From Pseudomonadota bacterium (GTDB lineage: Bacteria > Pseudomonadota > Gammaproteobacteria > Burkholderiales > Thiobacteraceae), in assembly GCA_021812385.1 (NCBI GenBank), contig JAKANO010000018.1:1-64000 (forward strand): a stretch of DNA of 64,000 nt. Reading direction: 5' to 3'. The translations under genes were made by a program, and so were the position numbers. Position 1 is the first letter of the stretch; each line of letters opens with the position of its first letter. Below the pieces are notes generated by a model that saw nothing but the letters and a program-made list of their open reading frames with translations, made no database searches and had not been told where the DNA came from. Below are positions 17,411-28,118 of this stretch, in pieces.

Positions 17411-17749
17411 TTAAATTTTCGGTATGCGCTCGCCGCCGCCGAATACATGCAAATGCAAATGAAACACTTCTTGCCCGCCGCCGCGGCCGGTGTTGATCAT
17501 GGTGCGAAAGCCTTGATCCAAACCGTACTCCAGCGCCAGCTTCGGCGCCAATAACAACAGTTTTCCGAGTATCGCCTGGTGCTGCGCAGCGCAACTAGCC
17601 AGCGACTCCACATGCGCCTTGGGAATCAACAGCAAATGTACCGGCGCTATCGGATGGATGTCGTGAAACACCAGTACATCCTCATCTTCGTAAGCCTTTT
17701 TGCTTGGGAGTTCCCCGCGCGCTATCTTGCAAAACAGGCAATCGTCCAT
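17411..17749 (-). CDS. HIT-family nucleotide-binding hydrolase (HinT-like)
   Basis: A 112-residue protein of the HinT/PKCI branch, hydrolysing purine nucleoside phosphoramidates. The N-terminal [21 protein letters not shown] and the C-terminal histidine triad [13 protein letters not shown], including the catalytic His, are intact. GGGGAA upstream supports ATG 17749. It sits between hisE and tatA, its standard place in betaproteobacteria; the reason for this conserved neighbourhood is not known. Confidence 0.92.
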   Translation of the reverse strand: MDDCLFCKIARGELPSKKAYEDEDVLVFHDIHPIAPVHLLLIPKAHVESLASCAAQHQAILGKLLLLAPKLALEYGLDQGFRTMINTGRGGGQEVFHLHLHVFGGGERIPKI

Positions 17750-17766
17750 GTTTATTCCCCAGCGAC

Positions 17767-18087
17767 TTATTCTTTAGCCCGGGCGGCTTTTTCGGCAATG
17801 CCGGACAGGCCTTCGCGCCGCGCCAGTTCGTTCAATATATCATCCGGGTGCAAACCCTGCTGCGCCAGCAAAACCAGGGTATGAAACCACAAGTCCGCGA
17901 CTTCATACACGACTTGGCCCGGATCATTGCCCTTGGCCGCGATAATGGTTTCGGCCGCTTCTTCGCCGATTTTTTTCAGGATGCTGTCCAGCCCCTTGGC
18001 ATACAGCTTGGCGACATAAGAGCTTTGCGGGTCGGCGCTTTTGCGCGCTTCCAGCGTCTCGGCCAAACGGTTCAGGATATCGCTCAT
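17767..18087 (-). CDS. hisE: phosphoribosyl-ATP pyrophosphohydrolase
   Basis: Step 2 of histidine synthesis, hydrolysing PR-ATP to PR-AMP. The 106-residue protein is all-alpha and MazG-like. [15 protein letters not shown] contains the metal-binding Glu residues, and [15 protein letters not shown] the conserved Asp. It is separate from HisI, unlike the fused enterobacterial enzyme, and its ATG overlaps the hisI stop by 4 bases. Confidence 0.95.
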   Translation of the reverse strand: MSDILNRLAETLEARKSADPQSSYVAKLYAKGLDSILKKIGEEAAETIIAAKGNDPGQVVYEVADLWFHTLVLLAQQGLHPDDILNELARREGLSGIAEKAARAKE

Positions 18088-18473
18088 TTTTTATAAATCT
18101 CGGCCGGATCTTTTAACACCGGCTCCGTATCCACCCAGGCCATATGGTCGAGTTTCTGAAAAAAACAGCTATGCCGCCCGGTGTGGCAGGCGATGCCGCC
18201 AATTTGCTCGACCGTGACTAAAAGAACATCCTCATCGCAATCGAGGCGAATGTCTTTTACTTTCTGCACATGGCCGGATTCCTCGCCCTTGTGCCACAAC
18301 TTCTTGCGGCTGCGCGACCAATACACCGCTTCGCCGGTTTCGACGGTTTGCTTCAGGGCATCGCGGTTCATCCAGGCGAACATCAGCACTTGCCCCGTGC
18401 CCGCCTCTTGGGCGATCACCGGCACCAAGCCGTCGTGGGTCCAATTTACTTTGTTGAGCCAGTTGTCAGACAT
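18084..18473 (-). CDS. hisI: phosphoribosyl-AMP cyclohydrolase
   Basis: Step 3 of histidine synthesis, opening the adenine ring of PR-AMP. The 129-residue protein has the zinc-binding Cys/His motif [10 protein letters not shown] near the C-terminus and the Mg-binding DCDEDVLLV block. [20 protein letters not shown] is the family signature. ATG 18473 is clear. It follows hisF after an 82-base spacer and overlaps hisE. Confidence 0.96.
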   Translation of the reverse strand: MSDNWLNKVNWTHDGLVPVIAQEAGTGQVLMFAWMNRDALKQTVETGEAVYWSRSRKKLWHKGEESGHVQKVKDIRLDCDEDVLLVTVEQIGGIACHTGRHSCFFQKLDHMAWVDTEPVLKDPAEIYKK

Positions 18474-18555
18474 GCAAACGATTCTATGAAATCCGGAGAA
18501 AGGGCTTTATTTTACACCGGTTGCGGTGATTTAGCCGTGTCGATGTTGGAGGGAA

Positions 18556-19317
18556 TTACAGCCGCATTTCAATGCCGTGCTGCGCCATGTATTCCTTGGC
18601 TTGGCGCACGGTGTATTCGCCGAAGTGGAAAATGCTGGCGGCGAGTACGGCGTCGGCATGGCCCTCCTTGACGCCGGCGACCAGATGGTCGAGATTGCCC
18701 ACGCCGCCGCTGGCGATGACGGGAATATCCACCGCGTCGGACACGGCGCGGGTCAGCGGCAGGTTGAAGCCGATTTTGGTGCCGTCGCGATCCATGCTGG
18801 TGAGCAGGATTTCCCCGGCGCCCAGGCGTTCGACTTGTTTCGCCCATGCCACGGCGTCGAGGCCGGCGTTCTTGCGGCCGCCGTGGGTAAACACTTCCCA
18901 TTTGCCGGGGGCGGTTTCCTTGGCGTCGATGGCGACCACGATGCATTGCGCGCCGTAGCGCGCCGAGGCATCGGCGATGAGCTGCGGATTCAATACGGCG
19001 GCGGTATTCATCGAAACTTTGTCGGCGCCGGCATGCAATAAACGCCGCACGTCGTCCACTTGGCGCACGCCGCCGCCCACGGTGAGCGGAATGAATACCT
19101 GCGCTGCCACTGCTTCGATCACGTGCAGGATCACGTCGCGCTCGTCCGAGCTGGCGGTGATATCGAGGAAGGTCAGCTCGTCCGCGCCCTGTTCGTCATA
19201 GCGTTTGGCGATTTCAACGGGATCGCCCGCGTCACGCAAGGACACGAAGTTGACGCCCTTGACCACGCGGCCGGCGGTGACGTCGAGACAGGGGATGATG
19301 CGTTTGGCAAGGGACAT
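18556..19317 (-). CDS. hisF: imidazole glycerol phosphate synthase cyclase subunit
   Basis: The cyclase half of IGP synthase, using ammonia from HisH to turn PRFAR into IGP and AICAR. The start is ATG 19317 ([13 protein letters not shown]); a longer upstream frame is not conserved. The 253-residue (beta/alpha)8 barrel has the catalytic Asp in [12 protein letters not shown] and in VVAIDAKE, and phosphate-binding loops VGGGVR and ASGGVGN. Upstream lies a 64-base spacer with tandem-like GTTC/CCCCG words; hisA precedes it. Confidence 0.97.
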   Translation of the reverse strand: MSLAKRIIPCLDVTAGRVVKGVNFVSLRDAGDPVEIAKRYDEQGADELTFLDITASSDERDVILHVIEAVAAQVFIPLTVGGGVRQVDDVRRLLHAGADKVSMNTAAVLNPQLIADASARYGAQCIVVAIDAKETAPGKWEVFTHGGRKNAGLDAVAWAKQVERLGAGEILLTSMDRDGTKIGFNLPLTRAVSDAVDIPVIASGGVGNLDHLVAGVKEGHADAVLAASIFHFGEYTVRQAKEYMAQHGIEMRL

Positions 19318-19381
19318 AGGGGTGAGCAGTGAACGGGGAACGGTATCGGGGAGTGGGTTTTTTCTGCTAACGGCTGCCTGC

Positions 19382-20125
19382 TTAGCGCTTACCCAATTCG
19401 TCGGCCAATTTTTGCCCGGCGACGAAATCCAGCGTGCCTTCATAGATCGCGCGGCCGGTGATCGCGCCCATGATGCCTTCGGCTTCGACCGCGCATAGCG
19501 CCTTGATGTCGTCCAGATTGGTGATGCCGCCGCTGGCGATGACCGGAATCGTCAGCTCGCGCGCCAGGCGCACCGTGGCTTCGATGTTCACACCGGACAG
19601 CATGCCGTCGCGGCCGATGTCGGTGTAGATGATGGCTTCCACGCCGTAGCCTTCGAATTTTTTCGCCAGATCGACCACGTCGTGGCCGGTGACTTTGGAC
19701 CAGCCGTCCACCGCCACTTTGCCGTCCTTGGCGTCCAGGCCGACCATGATATGGCCGGGGAAGGCGTCGCAGGCTTCATGCAAAAAGCCGGGATTTTTCA
19801 CGGCGGCGGTGCCGATGATGACGTAGGTGATGCCGTCGTCCAGATAGCGCTCGATGGTATCCAAATCGCGGATGCCGCCGCCGAGCTGCACCGGGATGTC
19901 GGTGCCGACAACATCGGTAATGGCCTTGATCGCGGCTTCGTTGATCGGCTTGCCGGCGAAGGCGCCGTTCAAATCCACCAGATGCAAGCGCCGCGCGCCG
20001 CGTTCGATCCATTGCCGCGCCATGGCGCCGGGATCTTCGGAAAACACCGTTGCGCCATCCATGGAACCTTGTTTCAGGCGCACGCAATGGCCGTCTTTTA
20101 AGTCGATTGCTGGAATGATAAGCAT
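19382..20125 (-). CDS. hisA: ProFAR isomerase
   Basis: Isomerises ProFAR to PRFAR. The start is ATG 20125 ([17 protein letters not shown]). The 247-residue barrel is homologous to HisF. The general-base Asp is in PAIDLKDG and the second catalytic Asp in [12 protein letters not shown]. Phosphate loops GGGIRD and ASGGITN are visible. It follows hisH by 31 bases. Confidence 0.97.
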   Translation of the reverse strand: MLIIPAIDLKDGHCVRLKQGSMDGATVFSEDPGAMARQWIERGARRLHLVDLNGAFAGKPINEAAIKAITDVVGTDIPVQLGGGIRDLDTIERYLDDGITYVIIGTAAVKNPGFLHEACDAFPGHIMVGLDAKDGKVAVDGWSKVTGHDVVDLAKKFEGYGVEAIIYTDIGRDGMLSGVNIEATVRLARELTIPVIASGGITNLDDIKALCAVEAEGIMGAITGRAIYEGTLDFVAGQKLADELGKR

Positions 20126-20156
20126 AAGTCGTCGAGTGTCGTTGTGAGAGAGTGAT

Positions 20157-20804
20157 CTAGCCGGCGCTGGCATCCCAGCGCACAAAATTACTGAGCAGCG
20201 CGAGTCCCGCAGTCGCGCTTTTTTCCGGGTGAAACTGCACCGCAAAAATATTATCCCGCGCCACCGCGCTGGTAAAGGCAAACGGATAGTTCGTGGTGCC
20301 GGCGATGCAGTCCGGCGCGGCCGGTTCGCAATAATAGCTGTGCACGAAATAAAAGCGCGCGCCGTCGGCAATGCCCGCCCACAGCGGATGCGGCTGGGCC
20401 TGGTAGACTTCGTTCCAGCCCATGTGCGGCACTTTTAATTTTTCGCCGGACGCGTTCACCATGGCCTCGTGCGGGAAGCGCAGCACGCGTCCTGGGAACA
20501 GGCCCAGCCCGGCCACGTCGCCTTCTTCCGAATGCTCGAACAGCATTTGCATGCCGATGCAAATCCCCAAAAATGGCTTGTTTTGCGCCGCCTCCATCAC
20601 CGCCTGGTGCAAGCCGCGCGCTTCCATTTCGCGCATGCAGTCGGGCATCGCCCCTTGGCCGGGAAACACCACGCGCTGCGCCTGCATCACGGCATGCGGA
20701 TCGCTGGTGACCAGCACCCGCGCCTCGGGTGCGACATGTTCCAAAGCTTTCGACACGGAGCGCAAATTGCCCATGCCATAGTCGATGACGGCGATGTCGA
20801 TCAT
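20157..20804 (-). CDS. hisH: imidazole glycerol phosphate synthase glutaminase subunit
   Basis: A glutamine amidotransferase supplying ammonia to HisF. The 215-residue class I amidotransferase has the nucleophile Cys in [12 protein letters not shown] and the His-Glu pair in [11 protein letters not shown]. The start is ATG 20804 ([13 protein letters not shown]). No ribosome site is obvious, because three GGCGTCR heptamers (20812-20832) occupy the position where it should be; translation may rely on coupling with hisB. Confidence 0.96.
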   Translation of the reverse strand: MIDIAVIDYGMGNLRSVSKALEHVAPEARVLVTSDPHAVMQAQRVVFPGQGAMPDCMREMEARGLHQAVMEAAQNKPFLGICIGMQMLFEHSEEGDVAGLGLFPGRVLRFPHEAMVNASGEKLKVPHMGWNEVYQAQPHPLWAGIADGARFYFVHSYYCEPAAPDCIAGTTNYPFAFTSAVARDNIFAVQFHPEKSATAGLALLSNFVRWDASAG

Positions 20805-20811
20805 TTTTTTA

Positions 20812-20832
20812 GGCGTCGGGCGTCGGGCGTCA
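20812..20832. repeat. GGCGTCR heptamer tandem (3 copies)
   Basis: GGCGTCG, GGCGTCG, GGCGTCA in direct tandem on the plus strand, placed in the 31-base gap between hisB and hisH, directly 5' of the hisH start on the coding strand. The same heptamer, GGCGTCA, occurs as a four-copy tandem at 47106-47133 (opposite orientation). Confidence 0.85.
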
Positions 20833-20835
20833 GGG

Positions 20836-21423
20836 TTAAAGCGAACCTTTGGTTGAGGGCATGATATTGGCGGCGCGCGGGTCGACTTCGACCGCCATGC
20901 GCAAGGCGCGGCCAAAGGCCTTGAACACGGTCTCGGCTTGATGGTGCGCATTCACGCCGCGCAAATTGTCGATGTGCAGCGTCACCAGGGCGTGATTGAC
21001 GAAGCCTTGGAAAAATTCGCGCAGCAAATCCAAATCGAAATCGCCGGCGCGGGCGCGGGTGAACGCCACCTCGAACACCAAGCCCGGGCGGCCGGAAAGA
21101 TCGACCACCACGCGCGATAAAGCCTCGTCCAATGGCGCATAGGCGTGCCCCATGCGGCGCACGCCTTTCTTGTCGCCGATGGCCTTGGCGAACGCCTGTC
21201 CCAGCGAGATGCCGACGTCTTCCACCGTGTGGTGGGCGTCGATGTGCAAATCGCCCTGGGCGGCCACGTCGATATCCATCAAGCCGTGGCGTGCAATTTG
21301 ATCCAGCATGTGGTCGAGAAAAGGCACGCCGGTATTGAGCTTGCTTTGGCCGGTGCCGTCGAGATTGAGGCGCGCAGTAATTTGCGTTTCAAGGGTATTG
21401 CGGGTGATGGTGGAATCGCGCAT
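20836..21423 (-). CDS. hisB: imidazoleglycerol-phosphate dehydratase
   Basis: Dehydrates IGP to imidazole acetol phosphate. The 195-residue monofunctional form has no phosphatase domain, so HisN activity must be encoded elsewhere. The Mn-binding histidine motifs are [11 protein letters not shown] and [27 protein letters not shown] and RPGLVFEV are further signature blocks. It starts 7 bases after the hisC stop. Confidence 0.97.
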   Translation of the reverse strand: MRDSTITRNTLETQITARLNLDGTGQSKLNTGVPFLDHMLDQIARHGLMDIDVAAQGDLHIDAHHTVEDVGISLGQAFAKAIGDKKGVRRMGHAYAPLDEALSRVVVDLSGRPGLVFEVAFTRARAGDFDLDLLREFFQGFVNHALVTLHIDNLRGVNAHHQAETVFKAFGRALRMAVEVDPRAANIMPSTKGSL

Positions 21424-21430
21424 GGTCGGA

Positions 21431-22501
21431 TTATAGGCTGGCGTTTAGGGAGGCTAAAAATTGTTGGTTTTCATCGGGGGTGCCGACGGTTACGCGCAAA
21501 CAGTTTTGCAGTTGCGGGTGCGCCCGGCTTAAATTCTTGATCAAAATGCCTCTTTGTTTCAGACCTTCGAACACTGTATCCGCATTCGCGACGCGGAGCA
21601 AAATGAAATTGGCGGCGCTGGGGAAAACTTCTATCCCGGCGATGTCCGCCAGCGCTTGCATCAGCCGGGCGCGTTCGCTGCGAATCGCCGCCGCTTGCTG
21701 CTCCAGAATATCCGCGTGCGCCAGCACCTGCTCCGCGATCTGTTGCGTCAATATGTTTATATTATACGGTAAACGCAGCTTGTCGAGCTCGTTCAGCCAG
21801 GCGGGCCTGCCGACTAAAAACCCTAATCGCAAACCGGCTAAACCGAGTTTGGATAAAGTGCGCATCACCAATAGGTTCGGATAGCGCGTCAACAGTGGCA
21901 TAAAGCTCTCTAGCGCAAACACATGATATGCCTCGTCCAGCACAACCAGCCCGGGCGCGGCATCGAGGATGCGCAGCAGCGCCGACATATCGAATAGATT
22001 GCCGCTCGGGTTGTTGGGGTAAGCGATAAAAATCAGGGCAGGTTGATGCGCTGCAATGGCCGCCAAGGTGGCATCCAGGTCGAGCGTAAAATTCGCGCGC
22101 AGTGGCACGCCGACATAAGACACGCCGGCAAACGCGGCGATCATCTTGTACATCACGAACGAAGGCTCCAGGCCTAAAATCGTCGCACCGGGTTTGGCGA
22201 TGGCCATGGCAAGGATTTGGATGATCTCGTCGGAGCCGTTGCCGAGCAGAATTTCCATGCCTTCCGGCACTTCCATGACCGTGCGCAAGCGCGCTTTCAG
22301 CGCCGTGGCCGCGGCATCCGGATAACGGTTGATGGCCGCATCGCGGGCGATCTGGCCCAACGCGTCGCGCAGTTCGGCTGGCAGCGGATAAGGGTTTTCC
22401 ATCGCGTCGAGCTTCACGTAGCCGCTGGCGTCGGGCACGTGGTAAGCCGCGAGGGCGCGGATTTCATCGCGGATGAGTTGGTCTGGTTTTAAAGGCATCA
22501 T
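21431..22501 (-). CDS. hisC: histidinol-phosphate aminotransferase
   Basis: A PLP enzyme converting imidazole acetol phosphate to histidinol phosphate. The 356-residue fold type I aminotransferase has the Schiff-base Lys in [24 protein letters not shown] and VLDEAYHVF contribute the cofactor Asn and Asp. The N-terminal region [14 protein letters not shown] is typical. The first two codons are both ATG. Its upstream gap from hisD is filled by a CGCCAAG inverted repeat. Confidence 0.96.
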   Translation of the reverse strand: MMPLKPDQLIRDEIRALAAYHVPDASGYVKLDAMENPYPLPAELRDALGQIARDAAINRYPDAAATALKARLRTVMEVPEGMEILLGNGSDEIIQILAMAIAKPGATILGLEPSFVMYKMIAAFAGVSYVGVPLRANFTLDLDATLAAIAAHQPALIFIAYPNNPSGNLFDMSALLRILDAAPGLVVLDEAYHVFALESFMPLLTRYPNLLVMRTLSKLGLAGLRLGFLVGRPAWLNELDKLRLPYNINILTQQIAEQVLAHADILEQQAAAIRSERARLMQALADIAGIEVFPSAANFILLRVANADTVFEGLKQRGILIKNLSRAHPQLQNCLRVTVGTPDENQQFLASLNASL

Positions 22502-22506
22502 TTTTG

Positions 22507-22578
22507 AACCGCCAAGACGCCAAGGCCGCCAAGAAAATCAATGCAAAATATCTTGGCGCTCTTGGCGTCTTGGCGGTT
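22507..22578. repeat. CGCCAAG-type inverted repeat between hisD and hisC
   Basis: The left arm begins AACCGCCAAGACGCCAAGG (22507) and carries three CGCCAAG-like words; the right arm, ending GTCTTGGCGGTT (22578), carries their complements. The central loop of about 20 bases is A/T rich. It fills almost the whole 83-base gap within the his operon, ending 6 bases before the hisD stop codon (22585). Confidence 0.92.
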
Positions 22579-22584
22579 AAGTCA

Positions 22585-23889
22585 TTATCGGTGCTTAATC
22601 CGGTACTCCGCCGACTTGGCATGCGCCTGCAAGCCTTCGCCATAAGCCAAGGTCGCGGCGATTTTGCCCAGGGTGTCCGCGCCTTCGGCCGAGACTTGGA
22701 TCAAGCTCGAACGTTTCTGGAAATCGTACACGCCCAAGGGCGAGGAAAAGCGCGCGGTGCGCGAAGTGGGCAACACATGATTCGGCCCGGCGCAGTAATC
22801 GCCCAGCGCCTCGCAAGTCATGCGCCCCATGAAAATAGCGCCGGCGTGCTTGATCTTGGCGGCCCAGGCTTGCGGGTCTTCCACCGACAATTCCAGATGT
22901 TCGGGCGCGATTTGATTGGCGATGACGATGGCCTCACTCAGGTCGCGTACTTTTATCAGGGCGCCACGCCCAACGAGTGCGGCGCGGATCACGTCCTTGC
23001 GCGGCATGTCGGCCAACAGGCGTTCGATGCTGGCGGCCACGCGGTCCAGGTAGGCGGCGTCCGGACAGAGCAGAATCGACTGCGCCAATTCGTCGTGCTC
23101 GGCTTGCGAGAACAAGTCCATGGCGATCCAGTCAGGATCGGTCTGGCCGTCGGCGATCACCAGAATCTCCGATGGGCCTGCCACCATGTCGATGCCGACC
23201 ACGCCGAACACGCGGCGCTTGGCGGCGGCGACATAGGCATTGCCCGGGCCGACGATCTTGTCCACTTGCGGCACGGTCGCGGTGCCATACGCCAGCGCAC
23301 CCACCGCCTGCGCCCCGCCGATGGTGAACACTCGCGTCACGCCGCACACATGCGCGGCAGCGAGCACTAATTGATTGACCACGCCATCGGGCGTTGGCAC
23401 CACCATGATGAGTTCTTGCACGCCGGCGACCTTGGCCGGAATCGCGTTCATCAACACGGATGACGGATAAGCCGCCTTGCCGCCCGGCACATACAGGCCG
23501 ACCCGGTCTAGGGGCGTGATTTGCTGGCCGAGCAAAGTGCCGTCGGCTTCGGTGTAGCTCCAGGAGTGCTGCACTTGGCGCTCGTGATAGATGCGTACGC
23601 GCTCCGCAGCGGCTTGCAGCGCCGCTTTGGCATCCGCCGCCAGGCCATTGAAAGCGGCTTCGAGCCGGGCTTTTGGCAATTCCAGATCGGCCATGGACTG
23701 CACCGTCAAGCGGTCGAAGCGCGCGGTGTATTCCAAAACCGCGGCATCGCCGCGTTGTTTTACTTGGGCCAAAATCTCGGCCACGGTGTTGTCGATGCTG
23801 GCGTCTTGCGCGGTCTCGAAGGCCAACAGGGCATCCAGCGCGGCGGCAAAGCCGGCGTCTTGCGTGGATAAGCGTCGAATATTGAGCAT
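22585..23889 (-). CDS. hisD: histidinol dehydrogenase
   Basis: Zn- and NAD-dependent oxidation of histidinol to histidine, the last pathway step. The 434-residue length is typical. The nucleotide-binding region is [16 protein letters not shown]; the signature block [26 protein letters not shown] is clear in pieces; the Zn-ligand block includes [10 protein letters not shown]. The C-terminal [14 protein letters not shown] is also conserved. It starts 6 bases after hisG. Confidence 0.97.
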   Translation of the reverse strand: MLNIRRLSTQDAGFAAALDALLAFETAQDASIDNTVAEILAQVKQRGDAAVLEYTARFDRLTVQSMADLELPKARLEAAFNGLAADAKAALQAAAERVRIYHERQVQHSWSYTEADGTLLGQQITPLDRVGLYVPGGKAAYPSSVLMNAIPAKVAGVQELIMVVPTPDGVVNQLVLAAAHVCGVTRVFTIGGAQAVGALAYGTATVPQVDKIVGPGNAYVAAAKRRVFGVVGIDMVAGPSEILVIADGQTDPDWIAMDLFSQAEHDELAQSILLCPDAAYLDRVAASIERLLADMPRKDVIRAALVGRGALIKVRDLSEAIVIANQIAPEHLELSVEDPQAWAAKIKHAGAIFMGRMTCEALGDYCAGPNHVLPTSRTARFSSPLGVYDFQKRSSLIQVSAEGADTLGKIAATLAYGEGLQAHAKSAEYRIKHR

Positions 23890-23895
23890 GGCAAA

Positions 23896-24540
23896 TTAGG
23901 CGGCAACCGCCGCAGAGAATTGATCCAACAGCGGCTGGATGGCCGCGTGCTTGAGCTTGAGCGCGGCTTGGTTCACCACCAAGCGCGAGCTGATGTCCAT
24001 GATGTGCTCCACAGCGATCAGGTTATTCGCCTTGAGCGTGCCGCCGCTGGACACCAGATCGACGATGGCATCCGCCAAGCCCACCAGGGGTGCGAGTTCC
24101 ATCGAGCCATACAGCTTGATCAGATCGACATGCACGCCCTTGCCGGCGAAGTGCGCGCGCGCCGTTTCGACATATTTGGTGGCCACTTTGAGGCGCGCGC
24201 CCTGGCGCACCAAGCCTTCGTAATCGAAACCCTGGCGCACCGCGACCATCATGCGGCAGGCCGCGATTTTCAAGTCGAGCGGCTGATACAAGCCAGCGCC
24301 GCCATGTTCCAGCAACACGTCCTTGCCCGCCACGCCAAGATCCGCGCCGCCGTATTGCACATAGGTCGGCACGTCGGTGGCGCGTACAATGATCAAGCGC
24401 ACATCCGGGCGATTGGTGCCGATGATGAGCTTGCGCGAAGCTTCTGGATCTTCGAGCGGCACGATGCCCGCGGCTTTCAGCAGCGGCGTGGTTTCTTCGA
24501 AGATGCGGCCCTTGGACAGGGCGATGGTGATGCCGGTCAC
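23896..24540 (-). CDS. hisG: ATP phosphoribosyltransferase, short form
   Basis: The first step of histidine synthesis, joining ATP and PRPP. At 214 residues it is the short catalytic form (HisGs), lacking the C-terminal regulatory domain of the long enzyme; such enzymes need the regulatory partner HisZ, which is not in this window. The PRPP-binding loop is in [36 protein letters not shown] opens the protein. It is the first his gene; murA is upstream, separated by a 480-base repeat-rich spacer, so a his promoter may lie there. No His-codon leader peptide or attenuator was seen. Confidence 0.95.
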   Translation of the reverse strand: MTGITIALSKGRIFEETTPLLKAAGIVPLEDPEASRKLIIGTNRPDVRLIIVRATDVPTYVQYGGADLGVAGKDVLLEHGGAGLYQPLDLKIAACRMMVAVRQGFDYEGLVRQGARLKVATKYVETARAHFAGKGVHVDLIKLYGSMELAPLVGLADAIVDLVSSGGTLKANNLIAVEHIMDISSRLVVNQAALKLKHAAIQPLLDQFSAAVAA

Positions 24541-25020
24541 GATAGATACCTGGGGAATTTCTGGAAAAGTGGGATTTTACCGCAGAGGAGGGGGTGTTCG
24601 TAGGGTTTTTGTCGGGTTCAATACCGGGCGCTCTGTAGCGCTAGCTTCCAGCCGGCAACAACCTAGACCAAGAGAGTGGATGCGGATTGTTTTCAGCTTT
24701 GCAGGGATCGCGCTTTGCGCGATTTGTTTTTGGGGCCGGGCTGCCCCGGCGGGGCACTTACTTTCTTTTGCTTGCCCAAAAGAAATGTAAGCAAAGAAAA
24801 AGGCACCCCGTTCGCCGGTCTCCCGTTGGTCGACTTCCCTGCGTTGCTCGCCACGCCGGGCGTCGGATTCGAACTCGCGCGCCCCGCTGCGCGGCCACGC
24901 GCTCAAACATGAATCCGCCGACTGCCCCCGGCGCGGCTGCGCTACTCGGCGGCTCGCAGGGGCCCCAAAGGCGTCGCGATGCTAGTAGTTGTTGGCTCGC
25001 TTTGCCCCTAGGCTTACCAA
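24541..25020. other. 480-base non-coding spacer with a palindromic element between murA and hisG
   Basis: No credible gene is present. The main structure is a near-perfect stem: CTTACTTTCTTTTG (24757-24770), loop CTTGCC, and CAAAAGAAATGTAAG (24777-24791) with one extra base. It is embedded in a G/C-rich flank (GGGGCCGGGCTGCCCC and a GGCACCCC complement). From 24800 to 25000 the sequence is G/C rich with short inverted words (GGCCCCTGCGAG-like). From memory, similar CTTTCTTTTGCTTGCCCAAAAG blocks recur in many proteobacterial genomes, where they are sometimes miscalled as proteins. The his operon promoter may be in the proximal 60 bases, but none is convincing. Confidence 0.6.
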
Positions 25021-26331
<1,311 letters not shown>

Positions 26332-26387
26332 CTACCCATTCCCTTAATTAAATGTCAGGCAAGCTTGCGACGATTTGTGGCAAAAAA

Positions 26388-26624
26388 CTAGCGCTTCGCC
26401 CAATCCTCGGGTGAAAACGTCTTCATCGACAAAGCGTGAATTTCCGCATGCATGCGGGTGCCCAGGGCTTGGTATACGCGCTGGTGTTGCTGCACCATGT
26501 TTTTGCCTGTGAATTCCGGGCTGACGATAATCGCTTCGAAATGCTGCCCATCGCCGGTGACTTCTAGATGGTCGCAGGGCAGCCCTGCTTCGATGTATTG
26601 CTTTACTTGTTCGGGCGTAACCAT
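26388..26624 (-). CDS. ibaG: BolA/IbaG-family protein
   Basis: A 78-residue BolA-fold protein. The class II KH-like fold is recognisable from EVTGDGQHFEAIIVSPEFTG and the C-terminal HALSMKTFSPEDWA. The short form next to murA is the IbaG/YrbA type, thought to act with monothiol glutaredoxins in iron-sulfur trafficking. The conserved His (MHAEIHALSM) is present. It sits between mlaB and murA, as in E. coli. Confidence 0.93.
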   Translation of the reverse strand: MVTPEQVKQYIEAGLPCDHLEVTGDGQHFEAIIVSPEFTGKNMVQQHQRVYQALGTRMHAEIHALSMKTFSPEDWAKR

Positions 26625-26712
26625 GTTGTATTCCTTGTGGTGAGTTTGGCTAGCGGCTGCAGATTCGATCTGGCAGCCAATAAGGTCGGTTAAGCTGGTA
26701 CGACGTTGGTGC

Positions 26713-26982
26713 TTATTGTGGGATTAATTCAGTCACGCCATATAAATCGGCGAGACTTTTGAGCGCTGCGGGCAGATTAACAAAGCGCAGCGTCGCGTTC
26801 CGCGCTTGGCGCCGCCATTCCAGTAATAGGCTAACCGCAGCCGAATCGACTTCCGTGACCTCGGCCAAATCCACGACCTTGAGATCGCTCAGCAGGCCGC
26901 TGCTCTGATTGAGCAAGGTCGCCACGCTGTCGATATTCATGGGGCCGGCGACTTTGAGTATCTCGCCTTCGCGCGTCAGCAT
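26713..26982 (-). CDS. mlaB: STAS-domain protein MlaB
   Basis: An 89-residue cytoplasmic STAS protein that stabilises the MlaFE ABC complex. The fold is supported by the alternating pattern and the VVDLAEVTEVDSAAVSLLLEW block around the conserved Asp-Ser, the site that is phosphorylated in anti-sigma antagonist relatives. It begins immediately after mlaC (1-base gap), consistent with the mlaFEDCB operon. Confidence 0.88.
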   Translation of the reverse strand: MLTREGEILKVAGPMNIDSVATLLNQSSGLLSDLKVVDLAEVTEVDSAAVSLLLEWRRQARNATLRFVNLPAALKSLADLYGVTELIPQ

Positions 26983-26983
26983 C

Positions 26984-27607
26984 TTAGCTCTTCTTGTTTT
27001 CCACCAGCGCGCCGTTGTTCTTGGCCTTCAAGGTGTTGATCAATTGCGCGATGCCGCCTTGCTGGATTTCTTGGGCAAACGAGGAACGGTAGTTCACCAC
27101 CAAGCTCACGCCGTCCACGGCGATGTCATAGATTTTCCAGCCGGTGGGGGATTTGACCGCAGTATAGTCGATAGGGATCGCGCGGCCGCCAGGTTGCTGG
27201 ACGGCTGTTTTAACCACTACGTCGGTATCCGATGGGTTCATCCGAAGCGGCTTGTAATCAATTTTCTGGTCTTTGTATGAGTTGAGCGAAGCCGAGTAAG
27301 TGCGCACCAGCAGCGAGCGGAATTCGTTGGTCAATTCTTGTTGCTGCGCCGGCGTGGCTTGGTTCCAGAAGCGCCCCACCGCGAGCCGCGTCATGCGCGT
27401 GAAATCGAATTGCGGCAGGATTTTGGTTTCGATCAGCGCTTTTACTTTCTTTTTATCGCCGGCCTGGATGTCCTTGTCGCTCTTGATGATCCCCAGCACT
27501 TCAGTGGCGGTGTGTTTGATCATTTCATCGGGTGTCGCGAATTCGTTCGCGAAGGCCGCCGTGCTCAGGAAAAATAGTGCCGCTGTCAAAATGCGTTGCA
27601 GATTCAT
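26984..27607 (-). CDS. mlaC: periplasmic phospholipid-binding protein MlaC
   Basis: A 207-residue exported protein (signal MNLQRILTAALFFLSTAAFA). It shuttles phospholipid between the outer-membrane MlaA complex and the inner-membrane MlaFEDB complex. The Tol-Ttg2 family region includes FDFTRMTRLAVGRFWNQATP and the SLVVNYRSSFAQEIQQGG end. It lies between mlaD and mlaB. The mlaA (vacJ) gene that often sits here in betaproteobacteria is absent. Confidence 0.93.
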   Translation of the reverse strand: MNLQRILTAALFFLSTAAFANEFATPDEMIKHTATEVLGIIKSDKDIQAGDKKKVKALIETKILPQFDFTRMTRLAVGRFWNQATPAQQQELTNEFRSLLVRTYSASLNSYKDQKIDYKPLRMNPSDTDVVVKTAVQQPGGRAIPIDYTAVKSPTGWKIYDIAVDGVSLVVNYRSSFAQEIQQGGIAQLINTLKAKNNGALVENKKS

Positions 27608-27642
27608 GGTGTGCTCTCTAAGTTAAATTAGGCAAATGGCGA

Positions 27643-28113
27643 TTATTTCTTGGCGTCGCCCTCGGCGGCTTTACTGTATAAAAACGAGCTGATCAAGTTT
27701 TCCAGCACCACCGCCGATTGCGTTTTGGTGATCTGGTCCCCGCCCTTCAATACTTGCTCGTCGCCGCCCGGATCCAGGCCGACATACTGTTCGCCCAATA
27801 ACCCTGCGGTTAAAATTTTAGCGAAAGTGTCTTTCGGAAACTGGTAGCGTTTATCGATTACCATCGAAACTTGTGCGCGGAACGTTTTGTTATCGAAGGT
27901 GATTGCCGTCACCCGTCCGACCACCACGCCGGCGCTTTTCACCGGCGAACGCGACTTGAGGCCGCCGATGTTATCGAAATCCGCTTGCAAGGTATACGAC
28001 TCGGACATGTTGAAAGTGCTTAAGTTGCCGACTTTCATCGCCAACACTAATATTGCCGCCAAGCCGGCAACCACGAATAGGCCAACCCATAAATCTAAAG
28101 TTGTGCGTTCCAT
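27643..28113 (-). CDS. mlaD: MCE-domain protein MlaD
   Basis: A 156-residue inner-membrane-anchored protein with one N-terminal helix (LWVGLFVVAGLAAILVLAM) and a single MCE domain (LQADFDNIGGLKSRSPVKSAGVVVGRV). It forms the hexameric periplasmic ring of the Mla transporter. The C-terminal GLDPGGDEQVLKGGDQI and the hydrophobic final helix are typical. It starts 5 bases after mlaE. Confidence 0.95.
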   Translation of the reverse strand: MERTTLDLWVGLFVVAGLAAILVLAMKVGNLSTFNMSESYTLQADFDNIGGLKSRSPVKSAGVVVGRVTAITFDNKTFRAQVSMVIDKRYQFPKDTFAKILTAGLLGEQYVGLDPGGDEQVLKGGDQITKTQSAVVLENLISSFLYSKAAEGDAKK

Positions 28114-28118
28114 TAGGT

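Noticed and set aside
24541..24610. Histidine operon attenuator/leader peptide
   Set aside because: No short frame with a run of His codons and no alternative terminator/antiterminator hairpins upstream of hisG.
24577..24906. Minus-strand open frame of 109 codons in the murA-hisG spacer
   Set aside because: Lies over the palindromic element and repeated words; the translation is Arg-rich low-complexity text of the kind seen when such elements are miscalled as genes.
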